Source: Bacteroidales bacterium
GTDB lineage: Bacteria; Bacteroidota; Bacteroidia; Bacteroidales; UBA932
Assembly: GCA_021443625.1 (NCBI GenBank)
Contig: JABUTP010000044.1
Location: 29,205-37,382, forward strand
Reading direction: 5' to 3'
Length of the DNA stretch: 8,178 nucleotides
Under the pieces are notes generated by a model. It did not search any database. It saw only the letters and a list, made by a program, of their open reading frames with translations, and was not told the DNA's origin. Each line of letters opens with the position of its first letter. Position 1 is the first letter of the stretch. The position numbers and the translations under genes were made by a program. Below are positions 1-5,934 of this stretch, one piece after another.

Positions 1-265
1 CCAGCAGGGGCGTGTGACCAATCTCAGGCAGCGGATGCGGTCGGCGGTGAAACTGAAGATTATGGAGCAGACCTCCCGCGTGACGCAGCTGCAACTGAGG
101 ATTGCCGTTCTCAATCCCCAGTCGGTTCTCGAAAAGGGGTATGCCCTGGTGACTCGGGGAGGCACACGGCTGGATTCTGCCCACAAGGTCTCCAAAGGGG
201 ACCGGCTCACACTCATTATGAGAGATGGGAAGGTGGAGAGTGAAGTTGTCAACATATTGAAATGA
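1..265 (+). CDS. xseA: Exodeoxyribonuclease VII large subunit, C-terminal end (partial)
   Basis: This is the last 87 codons of XseA; the reading frame is open from base 2 and the 5' part lies outside the window. XseA is the catalytic large subunit of exonuclease VII, a cytoplasmic enzyme that degrades single-stranded DNA in both directions and works with several copies of XseB. The sequence shows the hallmark C-terminal block: a helical stretch rich in Arg and Gln, then NPQSVLEKGYALVTRGG (family pattern: P-x-x-x-L-x-x-G-Y-x-x-x), then a short beta-rich tail with KGDRLTLIMRDGKVESEV, resembling the family's GD-L-x-x-x-x-x-DG-x-x-x-x-x-V ending. The GTG at 14 is internal, not the start, because conserved-looking coding sequence continues to the window edge. 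The immediate xseB neighbour supports the call. The catalytic core is not visible here. Confidence 0.93.
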   Translation, partial: QQGRVTNLRQRMRSAVKLKIMEQTSRVTQLQLRIAVLNPQSVLEKGYALVTRGGTRLDSAHKVSKGDRLTLIMRDGKVESEVVNILK

Positions 266-272
266 AACTGAT

Positions 273-461
273 ATGGAAGATAATACCCAAGATTACAAGG
301 AAATGATAGGGCGGCTCGAGCAGCTGGTGGCTGCAATAGAAAGCCCCGAACACCCTTTGGAAAATATCCAGGCAGAGTTGAAGGAGGCCTCCGACCTGGC
401 CGCCAGGTGTCTGGAATACCTTAAGGGAACCGAAGAGAATCTCAACAAAATCATTGGTTAA
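273..461 (+). CDS. xseB: Exodeoxyribonuclease VII small subunit
   Basis: A 62-residue protein, within the usual XseB length of about 60-80 aa. XseB forms a small helical hairpin that binds the extended C-terminal helix of XseA to assemble exonuclease VII. The sequence shows the family pattern: an N-terminal helix with YKEMIGRLEQLVAAIESPE, a central P-L-E-x-x-x-x-x-L-x-E-A turn (HPLENIQAELKEA), and a second helix ending in EENLNKII. The start ATG lies 7 nt after the xseA stop, so the two are almost certainly co-transcribed and translated in the expected ratio-controlled way. No Shine-Dalgarno sequence precedes it, which is normal in Bacteroidetes. The stop is 4 nt before the glgB ATG. Confidence 0.93.
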   Translation: MEDNTQDYKEMIGRLEQLVAAIESPEHPLENIQAELKEASDLAARCLEYLKGTEENLNKIIG

Positions 462-465
462 GCGT

Positions 466-2478
466 ATGGCATCCCGACCCAGAATGATTTATCGTACGGA
501 CCCCTATCTGGAGCCCTACCGTCAGACCATAGATATGCGTCACAAGCGTATCCTTGACACAGTGCGGTGGATATCCGATGGCCACGGCTCTCTTAAGAGG
601 GCTGTCAATAACCATCTTTATTACGGGGTTCATCGCGAGGACGGGGAGTGGGTGATGAGGGAATGGGCCCCCGGGGCAACGCGGATATATGCCATAGGTG
701 ATTTCAACGGATGGAAGCGGGACGAAAACTATGCACTGAAGCCCACCGGCGGCGGCAACTGGGAGCTGCGGCTGCCTTCGGATGCATTGCGCCACGGCGA
801 CCTTTTCAAATGGTTCGTCGAATGGCCCGGAGGGGGTGGGGAACGAATCCCCGCTTACGCAACCCGATGCGTGCAGGATGCCTCCACCAAACTGTTTTCC
901 GCCCAAATCTGGGCTCCTGCCGAGCAATACGGGTGGCGATGCCGCAAGGCCGTCAGGGTTTCCTCGCCTCTGATTTACGAGGCGCATATCGGGATGAGCA
1001 GCGAGGCGGAAGAGGTGGCCTCGTTCAACTATTTTACGGAAAACGTGCTGCCCCGCGTTGCGCAGCTGGGTTATAACACCATCCAGCTGATGGCGCTTCA
1101 GGAACATCCCTATTACGGCTCTTTCGGCTATCAGGTTTCGAATTTCTATGCCCTCAGCAGCCGTTACGGCACTCCCGAAGAGTTCAAGCGGCTGGTGGAT
1201 GAGGCCCATAGACTGGGATTGGCGGTGATTATGGACCTTGTTCATTCCCACGCTGTGAAAAACGAATTGGAGGGGCTCAGCCGCTTCGACGGCACCTATA
1301 CCACCTATTTCCACGGCGGCGACAGGGGAAACCACCCCGCCTGGGACTCTCGGTGTTTCGACTACGGCAAATCCGAAACCATCCATTTCCTGCTCTCCAA
1401 CTGCAAATTCTGGATGGAGGAGTACCATCTGGACGGATTCCGCTTTGACGGAGTTACCAGTATGCTCTACCACAACCACGGCCTCGGCGTCGATTTCTGC
1501 GGCTACGACAACTATTTTAGCGGCGGGGTGGACGACGATGCCGTTGTATATCTCGCTCTTGCCAACACCCTGATACACCAAATAAAGCCCAATGCCATAA
1601 CGATAGCCGAGGATATGAGCGGTATGGCCGGACTGGCCGCCCCCATTCCGGCGGGCGGGGTGGGGTTCGACTACCGTATGAGTATGGGCGTTCCCGATAT
1701 GTGGATAAAGTGGATAAAGGAGAGGGACGACCACGACTGGGATATGGGGACGCTTTGGTACGAACTTACCAACAAGCGCAGTGATGAGAAGACCATCAGT
1801 TACGCGGAGTGCCACGATCAGGCTCTCGTGGGGGACAAGACCATCATATTCAGACTCATAGACAAGGAGATGTACTATTCAATGGACAACTCCTCAAAGA
1901 ATGTTCTGGTGGATAGGGGCGTGGCCCTGCACAAGATGATAAGACTCGTCACTCTGGCCACGGCGGGCAACGGCTATCTCAACTTTATGGGCAATGAATT
2001 CGGCCACCCCGAGTGGATAGACTTTCCCCGCGAAGGGAACAACTGGTCTTTTGCCCACGCCAGGCGGCTCTGGAGTATCTCGGATGACGAGAATCTGCGT
2101 TACGGCGGGTTGAAGGCTTTTGACGGGGCCATGATACAACTCTTCCGGGATGAACACATCCTGGAGCAGGGACATTGGTGTTATTGTGCCGACAACAGCG
2201 CCAAGGTGCTTGCTTTCACCCGGGGGGATTACCTCTTTGTCTTCAACTTCCACCCTGAGAATTCATATCCCGACTACACTTTCGAGGCTCCCGAAGGGGA
2301 ATGGAGAGTGGCGCTGGACAGCGATGCCGGGCAGTTCGGGGGATTTTCGCGCAACGATGCGGGGGTGACCCACCATACCACAAAGCGAGAGGGGAAATAC
2401 CTGCTTTCGCTGTATCTCCCCTCGCGTACGGCTCTGGTTCTCCGCCTTGACAGGCAGGCGCTGTCGGAACCGGTTTAG
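466..2478 (+). CDS. glgB: 1,4-alpha-glucan branching enzyme, eukaryote-like GH13_8 type
   Basis: A 670-residue enzyme that cuts alpha-1,4 chains and re-attaches them by alpha-1,6 bonds in glycogen synthesis. Domains: N-terminal helix and CBM48 (about residues 45-145, with WAPGATRIYAIGDFNGW), a GH13 alpha-amylase barrel (about 165-545) and a C-terminal beta domain (about 560-665). GH13 signature regions are intact: DLVHSH (257-262), GFRFDGV with nucleophile D328, ITIAED with acid/base E382, and ECHDQ with H450 and transition-state D451. The blocks YAECHDQALVGDKTI and GYLNFMGNEFGHPEW closely resemble animal and fungal GBE1 and plant enzymes, so subfamily GH13_8 is favoured over the E. coli-like GH13_9; this is recalled from family knowledge, not searched. 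The ATG at 466 was chosen because it falls 4 nt after the xseB stop; an in-frame TTG at 454 would add four residues and overlap xseB. Its stop overlaps the convergent lipoprotein gene. Confidence 0.95.
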   Translation: MASRPRMIYRTDPYLEPYRQTIDMRHKRILDTVRWISDGHGSLKRAVNNHLYYGVHREDGEWVMREWAPGATRIYAIGDFNGWKRDENYALKPTGGGNWELRLPSDALRHGDLFKWFVEWPGGGGERIPAYATRCVQDASTKLFSAQIWAPAEQYGWRCRKAVRVSSPLIYEAHIGMSSEAEEVASFNYFTENVLPRVAQLGYNTIQLMALQEHPYYGSFGYQVSNFYALSSRYGTPEEFKRLVDEAHRLGLAVIMDLVHSHAVKNELEGLSRFDGTYTTYFHGGDRGNHPAWDSRCFDYGKSETIHFLLSNCKFWMEEYHLDGFRFDGVTSMLYHNHGLGVDFCGYDNYFSGGVDDDAVVYLALANTLIHQIKPNAITIAEDMSGMAGLAAPIPAGGVGFDYRMSMGVPDMWIKWIKERDDHDWDMGTLWYELTNKRSDEKTISYAECHDQALVGDKTIIFRLIDKEMYYSMDNSSKNVLVDRGVALHKMIRLVTLATAGNGYLNFMGNEFGHPEWIDFPREGNNWSFAHARRLWSISDDENLRYGGLKAFDGAMIQLFRDEHILEQGHWCYCADNSAKVLAFTRGDYLFVFNFHPENSYPDYTFEAPEGEWRVALDSDAGQFGGFSRNDAGVTHHTTKREGKYLLSLYLPSRTALVLRLDRQALSEPV

Positions 2479-3587
2479 ATATATTTCCTAATCAGATTTT
2501 CGAGTGCGGCGGGGTCGTAGATGTCCTTGCCCACGATGTTGTTTTCCCTGTCTATTATAAAGTTTGTGGGAACGGCGTTGAGGTTGTAGAGTCGGGCCGA
2601 AGGAGAGTCGATGCCAAGACCATCGTTGACGCTGATCCAGGGGATGTTCTGGCTGCGTACCACCGTTGCCCAGGCGGTCTTGTCTATGTCAAGCGAAACC
2701 TGATATATCTCAAACCCCCTATCGTGATATTTTTCGTATATGGGCATAATCTCCTGATTGAAGACCTTGTGCTCATTCTGGGCAACGCTCCAGAACGAGA
2801 TGATGAACACTTTTCCGGACAGGCTGTCGGTGGAGACGATTTGGCCGTTGATGTCTTTCATCTTGAGGACGGGAATGCCGGCGGTTGCCACTTCGGATAC
2901 CTTCTGGTTCAGGTCAATGATGTTCCGCCTTGTGGCGGCTTCCTGAGTCAGGGCCTGGACATAACTCGACTTGGGGTATCTGGATGCCAGGGAGTCCCTG
3001 ATGGATTCGAAGATGACCACGTCTGTCTCTTCCTTGAACACGGGCAGTTCGGGAGAAAATTTCTCGAAGAGGGCTGCCGCAGAGGTTATGGAATAGGGAT
3101 TGGTGTAAATCTGCTTGAGAAGTTCCCTCTTGTGGCGGATATATACCTGGGTGAGCTGGCGGGCGGCATCGGGCGCATCCTGCTCGACAATCTGGGACAT
3201 CTGGGCTTTGTCGCGGGCAAGTCTGTCCTCCATCTCTTTGAGGAGTGAGGAGTCATCGGACCCCGACACTTCGTATTGTCCCAATGTATCCGCAGTGACC
3301 GAAATTCTGCTCCCTTTCTCGGCAACTATGCCTGCCAGTTTGGTGTTGCCCCGATAAACGTAATAGAACATCGGGTCGCTGTCGTTGGGCAGGGAAATTT
3401 TGCAGGAGATATGGCCGGCCTTGTCGCATTTAAGGGAGTCTTCCAGCAGGAACCTGTTGTAATCCAGCTTGTAAAGCGCAAGAGACTCATCGGCAATGCC
3501 GCCTACCGTAAGGTCGAGGCGGGCAGTAGGGTTGTTGCACGAGGCTGCCAGCAGGACGGCTGACAGGAGAATGCAGTATTTTTTCAT
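2475..3587 (-). CDS. DUF4369/TlpA-like thioredoxin-fold lipoprotein lacking the CXXC motif
   Basis: A 370-residue predicted lipoprotein. Residues 1-16 form a signal peptide (KKY, hydrophobic core, LLAAS) with lipidation Cys at 17. The residues after it are Asn-Asn-Pro, without the acidic surface-export signature described in Bacteroidetes, so a periplasm-facing position is likely. Residues about 20-110 resemble DUF4369, the beta-rich domain that often precedes TlpA-like domains in this phylum; about 115-230 is helical and charged; about 232-370 is a thioredoxin/AhpC-TSA-like fold (LSGKVFIISFWS, then a later YQVSLDID strand and a cis-Pro segment NAVPTNFIIDRE with P340). The usual W-C-x-x-C site is replaced by W-S-V-A-Q-N-E (266-272), and this domain has no cysteine at all; Cys occurs only at 5, 17, 54 and 62. 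Thiol-disulfide activity is therefore unlikely, and the role is unknown, perhaps binding or scaffolding. It follows the HIT gene by 13 nt and is probably the last gene of the greA operon. Confidence 0.85.
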   Translation of the reverse strand: MKKYCILLSAVLLAASCNNPTARLDLTVGGIADESLALYKLDYNRFLLEDSLKCDKAGHISCKISLPNDSDPMFYYVYRGNTKLAGIVAEKGSRISVTADTLGQYEVSGSDDSSLLKEMEDRLARDKAQMSQIVEQDAPDAARQLTQVYIRHKRELLKQIYTNPYSITSAAALFEKFSPELPVFKEETDVVIFESIRDSLASRYPKSSYVQALTQEAATRRNIIDLNQKVSEVATAGIPVLKMKDINGQIVSTDSLSGKVFIISFWSVAQNEHKVFNQEIMPIYEKYHDRGFEIYQVSLDIDKTAWATVVRSQNIPWISVNDGLGIDSPSARLYNLNAVPTNFIIDRENNIVGKDIYDPAALENLIRKYI

Positions 3588-3600
3588 TTCTGTTCGGGTG

Positions 3601-4005
3601 TTACAGGTTGTTGAATGCCTCGGCTATGCGGCCGGCAATGTCTTTGAACTGCTCTGCGGAGAGTTCCTTCTTGGGATTGGAGAAATTGAGGTCCCCTTCG
3701 CTGCTCATCGGCACCAGATGGATATGGGTGTGGGGCACTTCCATTCCCAGCACGGCAACTCCGACGCGTTTGCAGGGGATGGCGGCTTTGATGGCTCCGG
3801 CCACCTTGCCGGCGAACTCCATCAGGCCCAGATAAGTCTCGCTGTCAAGGTCGAAAATGTAGTCGGCTTCGGTGTGTCGGGGAATAACCAGCGTGTGACC
3901 CTCAACCAGCGGGTTGATGTCGAGAAAGGCGTAGAAGTCGTCGCTCTCGGCAACTTTGTAGGAGGGGATTTCCCCTGCCGCTATTTTGGTGAATATGGTT
4001 GCCAT
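3601..4005 (-). CDS. HIT (histidine triad) family protein, Hint-like
   Basis: A 134-residue cytoplasmic protein of the histidine triad superfamily, whose Hint branch hydrolyses nucleoside phosphoramidates and similar nucleotide conjugates; the physiological substrate in bacteria is poorly defined. It starts with the family's typical ATIFTKIAAGEIPSYKVAE block, followed by FLDINPLVEGHTLVIPRH (nucleotide-binding strand), and carries the triad H-x-H-x-H as PHTHIHLVP with H92, H94 and H96. By comparison with human HINT1 the middle His, H94, should be the nucleophile. Length is slightly above a minimal Hint protein (about 115-125 aa) because of a C-terminal helical tail. It starts 3 nt after the greA stop and ends 13 nt before the lipoprotein gene, so it is very likely co-transcribed with both. 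No key residue is missing. The family call is firm; the exact substrate is not. Confidence 0.93.
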   Translation of the reverse strand: MATIFTKIAAGEIPSYKVAESDDFYAFLDINPLVEGHTLVIPRHTEADYIFDLDSETYLGLMEFAGKVAGAIKAAIPCKRVGVAVLGMEVPHTHIHLVPMSSEGDLNFSNPKKELSAEQFKDIAGRIAEAFNNL

Positions 4006-4008
4006 AAC

Positions 4009-4479
4009 TTAGATGGATATGTCGAGAATTTCAAATTTGAGCAGGCCCGAAGGTACCTGGACATCCACAACATCGCCTTTCTTCTTTCCGAGAAGGGCCT
4101 TTGCGATGGGGGTGCCTACCGCGAGTTTCCCCTCTTTGAAGTTGGCCTCGCTCTCTCCCACAAGGGTGTATTCCATAACGGCGGAATTGCTGAGATTCTT
4201 GATTTTGACCCTGTTGAGAATCTGGACGGTTTCGGTGTTGAGCTGGGATTCGTCCAGAACCCTGGCGTTGGCGAGGGTGTCCTGGAGTTTGGATATGCGG
4301 AGTTCCAAAAGGCCCTGGGCTTCGCGGGCGGCGTCATACTCGGCATTTTCCGAGAGGTCTCCCTTGTCGCGGGCTTCCGCAATTGCTTTGGAAATGACGG
4401 GACGCTGCGCAATGGCCTCTTCAAGCTGGCGTTTAAGGTCGTCCAATCCCTTTTGGGTGACGTAGTGTATCTTTGACAT
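4009..4479 (-). CDS. greA: Transcription elongation factor GreA
   Basis: A 156-residue GreA, close to the usual 155-160 aa. It binds the secondary channel of RNA polymerase and stimulates cleavage of the backtracked transcript 3' end. The N-terminal antiparallel coiled coil spans about residues 1-75 and carries the conserved tip GDLSENAEYDAAREAQ, with the acidic pair D41 and E44 that acts at the polymerase active site. The C-terminal FKBP-like domain (about 80-156) shows YTLVGESEAN, GTPIAKALLGKKKGDVV and the closing PSGLLKFEILDI. The basic K-x-K-K-G-D motif is intact. The start follows an A/T-rich leader with no Shine-Dalgarno sequence. A Bacteroidetes-type promoter lies about 75 nt upstream, and a hairpin with a T-rich tract sits 19 nt before the ATG. 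It is the first gene of a probable greA-HIT-lipoprotein operon. Confidence 0.96.
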   Translation of the reverse strand: MSKIHYVTQKGLDDLKRQLEEAIAQRPVISKAIAEARDKGDLSENAEYDAAREAQGLLELRISKLQDTLANARVLDESQLNTETVQILNRVKIKNLSNSAVMEYTLVGESEANFKEGKLAVGTPIAKALLGKKKGDVVDVQVPSGLLKFEILDISI

Positions 4480-4497
4480 AGTTCTATAAAATTAGCG

Positions 4498-4528
4498 AAA
4501 AAGAAAAGAATCCCATATCCTTGGGACC
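4498..4528 (-). terminator. Terminator-like hairpin in the greA leader
   Basis: Read on the minus strand, GGTCCCA (4528-4522) can pair with TGGGATT (4515-4509), a 7-bp stem that includes two G-U pairs, closing a 6-nt loop. It is followed at once by CTTTTCTTTTT (4508-4498). This has the shape of a weak intrinsic terminator placed 19 nt before the greA ATG and downstream of the greA promoter. It could terminate read-through from ribF and the membrane protein gene, attenuate greA, or release a short leader RNA. The stem is short and the T tract is interrupted by C, so function is uncertain. Confidence 0.4.
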
Positions 4529-4538
4529 CTTGTCTATA

Positions 4539-4551
4539 ACTCATTATGAGT
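4539..4551. promoter_or_regulatory. 13-bp palindrome at the presumed greA transcription start
   Basis: ACTCAT-T-ATGAGT is a perfect inverted repeat of two 6-bp arms around one central base. It begins 1 nt downstream of the -7 box at 4553-4560 (minus-strand sense), so it should cover the transcription start. Such a position suits a repressor operator or an initial-transcript effect, but no regulator is visible in the window and a 13-bp palindrome can occur by chance in A/T-rich DNA. Confidence 0.35.
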
Positions 4552-4552
4552 A

Positions 4553-4582
4553 CAAATATAAAAATTATTTGCCAAAAGCAAA
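4553..4582 (-). promoter_or_regulatory. Bacteroidetes-type sigma-ABfr promoter for greA
   Basis: On the minus strand, TTTG (4582-4579) is followed after 18 nt by TATATTTG (4560-4553). This matches the Bacteroidetes housekeeping consensus, a -33 TTTG and a -7 TAnnTTTG with roughly 17-23 nt between. The start of transcription should fall near 4545-4548, giving a greA leader of about 65-70 nt. It is the only intergenic region in the window large enough for a promoter. The A/T-rich flanks (4555-4586) also fit. Confidence 0.72.
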
Positions 4583-4623
4583 AATCGAAGGAAACTGTTT
4601 TGAAACGGAAGGGAGACAGCGGG

Positions 4624-5025
4624 TTACCATTCCTCCCGTCTGGACTTCATTATTTCGGAATAGATTACCAGCATGACGGGGTCGATTTCCGATGAACCAT
4701 CATCGGCCGCAGTGGGATTGTCCAGAAAGTCCGCAGTGGCTCTCGTACCCTCTTCGGATTCAGCACAAACTTCATCATCGTCCTCCTCGACATCATCAAT
4801 GTCATCGTCAATGTCAACGTCTTCATCTTCGTCATCGTCTTCAATGGTTTGATAGACAATCGGCCTCGGGGTGGGATAGCGTCCGGGTGAGACGATGGTT
4901 CTGGCGGGGCGGGGCTCCGGAGCGGTTGCGGCCTGCGCCTTGGCTTTTTTGTTGCGTCTTATCCCGAGAAAGATTATTGCTCCGAGGAACAATATGTAGA
5001 AAATGAACCCTAAGTGGTCTAACAT
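4624..5025 (-). CDS. Small single-pass membrane protein with an acidic tail, unknown function
   Basis: A 133-residue protein not assigned to a named family. Residues about 5-22 form one hydrophobic segment (FIFYILFLGAIIFLGI) followed by RRNKKAKA, so by the positive-inside rule the N-terminus is outside and the rest cytoplasmic. A Pro/Arg-rich linker (36-55) leads to a strongly acidic Asp/Glu tract (62-92), then a variable segment, then an ordered-looking end, IDPVMLVIYSEIMKSRREEW. I recall similar Y-S-E-I-x-x-x-x tails in small uncharacterised Bacteroidetes proteins, but cannot confirm that here. The ATG at 5025 was chosen over an in-frame upstream start at 5100 because it places the hydrophobic segment at the N-terminus and has GGAGG 7 nt before it. 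It overlaps the end of ribF by 7 nt, implying coupled expression. A link to membrane assembly or protein docking would be speculation. Confidence 0.75.
   Translation of the reverse strand: MLDHLGFIFYILFLGAIIFLGIRRNKKAKAQAATAPEPRPARTIVSPGRYPTPRPIVYQTIEDDDEDEDVDIDDDIDDVEEDDDEVCAESEEGTRATADFLDNPTAADDGSSEIDPVMLVIYSEIMKSRREEW
4771..4843. repeat. Low-complexity trinucleotide tract coding for Asp/Glu run
   Basis: The plus strand here is an imperfect run of TCA, TCG, TCC, TCT and GTC triplets. On the minus strand it encodes the acidic tract of the small membrane protein. It is a coding low-complexity sequence and the triplets vary, so it is not a clean microsatellite; triplet slippage would change length without shifting frame. 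Confidence 0.6.
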
Positions 5026-5912
5026 GATAAAACCTCCCTTGCTTTTACGACATCCCGGCGGAGCTGGTCGCAGAGCAGCTGCAGCGAGTCGAATTTGCAC
5101 TCGTCGCGCAACTTCTCCACAAATTCCACCTTGATGTCAAGTCCGTATATATCTTCATTAAAATCCAGAATATGCGTCTCTATCACAATGCCGCGGCCAT
5201 CTCCGATGGTGGGACGCTGCCCTATGTTGCAAACCCCTTCGTACCATTTCCCTTCGGAGAGAACCCGCACGGCATACACTCCGTTGGCCGGAACCAGCTT
5301 GAGCGGCTCGTACAGTTTCATATTGGCGGTAGGAAAGTTGAGACTCCTCCCGATGCCGTTTCCCGCCACCACCACTCCGGAGAGGGAATAATCCCGTCCC
5401 AACAAGGATGCCGACCGCCTCATGTCACCCCGGGAAATGACTTCCCTGATATATGTGGAACTGATGGCCCTGTCGGTCTCATCGTCCAGCGCCGCCGTCC
5501 TGATGGTCTCCAGCCCGATGGAGGCGGCCACCCGCTCGATGTCGGTGTCACAGTCGGAACATCCGAGCCGGTGGTCGTGCCCTATCACAAGGGCCTCGAT
5601 GCCATATTCCGCCACTGCCCGTTTCAGGAACTGCTCGCAGCTCAGGCGGCTGAACTCGCGCGTAAACTCCACGACGTGGACGTCGTCAATACCCGCTTCA
5701 GCCAAAAGCGTTTTCTTCTCCTCCAACGATGTCAACAGCCGCAACTGCCTGGAATCCTGCCTCAAGACGGCGCGCGGATGGGGCCAGAAGGTTATCACGG
5801 CGCTTCTGCAACCCCGCTCGCGGGCAACACCCAGCACGTTGTCGAGCACCTTCCGGTGTCCGAAGTGAACCCCGTCAAAAAATCCGGTTGTGGCTATGAC
5901 ACCTGTTTTCAT
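5019..5912 (-). CDS. ribF: Bifunctional riboflavin kinase / FAD synthetase
   Basis: A 297-residue cytoplasmic enzyme that phosphorylates riboflavin to FMN and adenylylates FMN to FAD. The N-terminal FMN adenylyltransferase domain (about 1-165) shows the nucleotidyltransferase motif TTGFFDGVHFGHRKVL (8-23, with the H-x-G-H signature), a WPHP motif (43-46), GHDHRLG (111-117) and ISSTYIREVISRGD (150-163, the S-S-T-x-I-R signature). The C-terminal riboflavin kinase domain (about 170-295) shows GRSLNFPTANM (188-198, with the P-T-A-N site), PANGVYAV (208-215), GVCNIGQRPT (226-235) and the E-T-H segment with E246 as the expected catalytic base. All key motifs are present. The N-terminus is shorter by about a dozen residues than in E. 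coli-type RibF, and no in-frame start exists upstream in the 22-nt gap to glgP. Its last codons overlap the next gene by 7 nt. Confidence 0.95.
   Translation of the reverse strand: MKTGVIATTGFFDGVHFGHRKVLDNVLGVARERGCRSAVITFWPHPRAVLRQDSRQLRLLTSLEEKKTLLAEAGIDDVHVVEFTREFSRLSCEQFLKRAVAEYGIEALVIGHDHRLGCSDCDTDIERVAASIGLETIRTAALDDETDRAISSTYIREVISRGDMRRSASLLGRDYSLSGVVVAGNGIGRSLNFPTANMKLYEPLKLVPANGVYAVRVLSEGKWYEGVCNIGQRPTIGDGRGIVIETHILDFNEDIYGLDIKVEFVEKLRDECKFDSLQLLCDQLRRDVVKAREVLSC
5032..5040 (-). promoter_or_regulatory. Strong Shine-Dalgarno sequence for the small membrane protein
   Basis: The minus strand reads AAGGGAGGT, with GGAGG ending 7 nt before the ATG at 5025, which is ideal spacing. It decides the start of the membrane protein gene. 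It lies inside the ribF 3' end (codons for Arg-Glu-Val), so part of the match may be forced by RibF coding. Other starts in the window lack such a site. Confidence 0.55.
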
Positions 5913-5934
5913 TAAGAAGCTGTTTGATAGTCGG

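Noticed and set aside
14..265. A short independent gene starting at GTG 14.
   Set aside because: The frame is open to the window edge and the protein is the C-terminal block of XseA, so the GTG is an internal Val codon.
451..1815. A 454-codon open frame on the minus strand opposite glgB.
   Set aside because: It lies wholly antisense to a gene with all GH13 motifs; its translation is low in structure signals and rich in Val, Gly, His and Pro, typical of the complement of GC-rich coding DNA.
3496..4476. A 326-codon plus-strand open frame spanning greA and the HIT gene.
   Set aside because: It covers two well-supported minus-strand genes and the junctions between them, with no family motif of its own; a by-product of codon bias.
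4590..4606. GAAACTGTTTTGAAAC considered as a terminator after the membrane protein gene.
   Set aside because: The possible stem is only about 4 bp and the repeat is mainly direct rather than inverted; no following T tract in the right place.
4771..4843. The repeated triplets considered as a CRISPR or regulatory repeat array.
   Set aside because: There are no unit repeats with spacers; it is a coding Asp/Glu tract.
5026..5100. An upstream start at 5100 giving the membrane protein a 25-residue N-terminal extension.
   Set aside because: The extension is antisense-free but lies fully within ribF codons in another frame, is Ala/Arg/Pro-rich, and the ATG at 5025 has an ideal ribosome-binding site and a sensible membrane segment.
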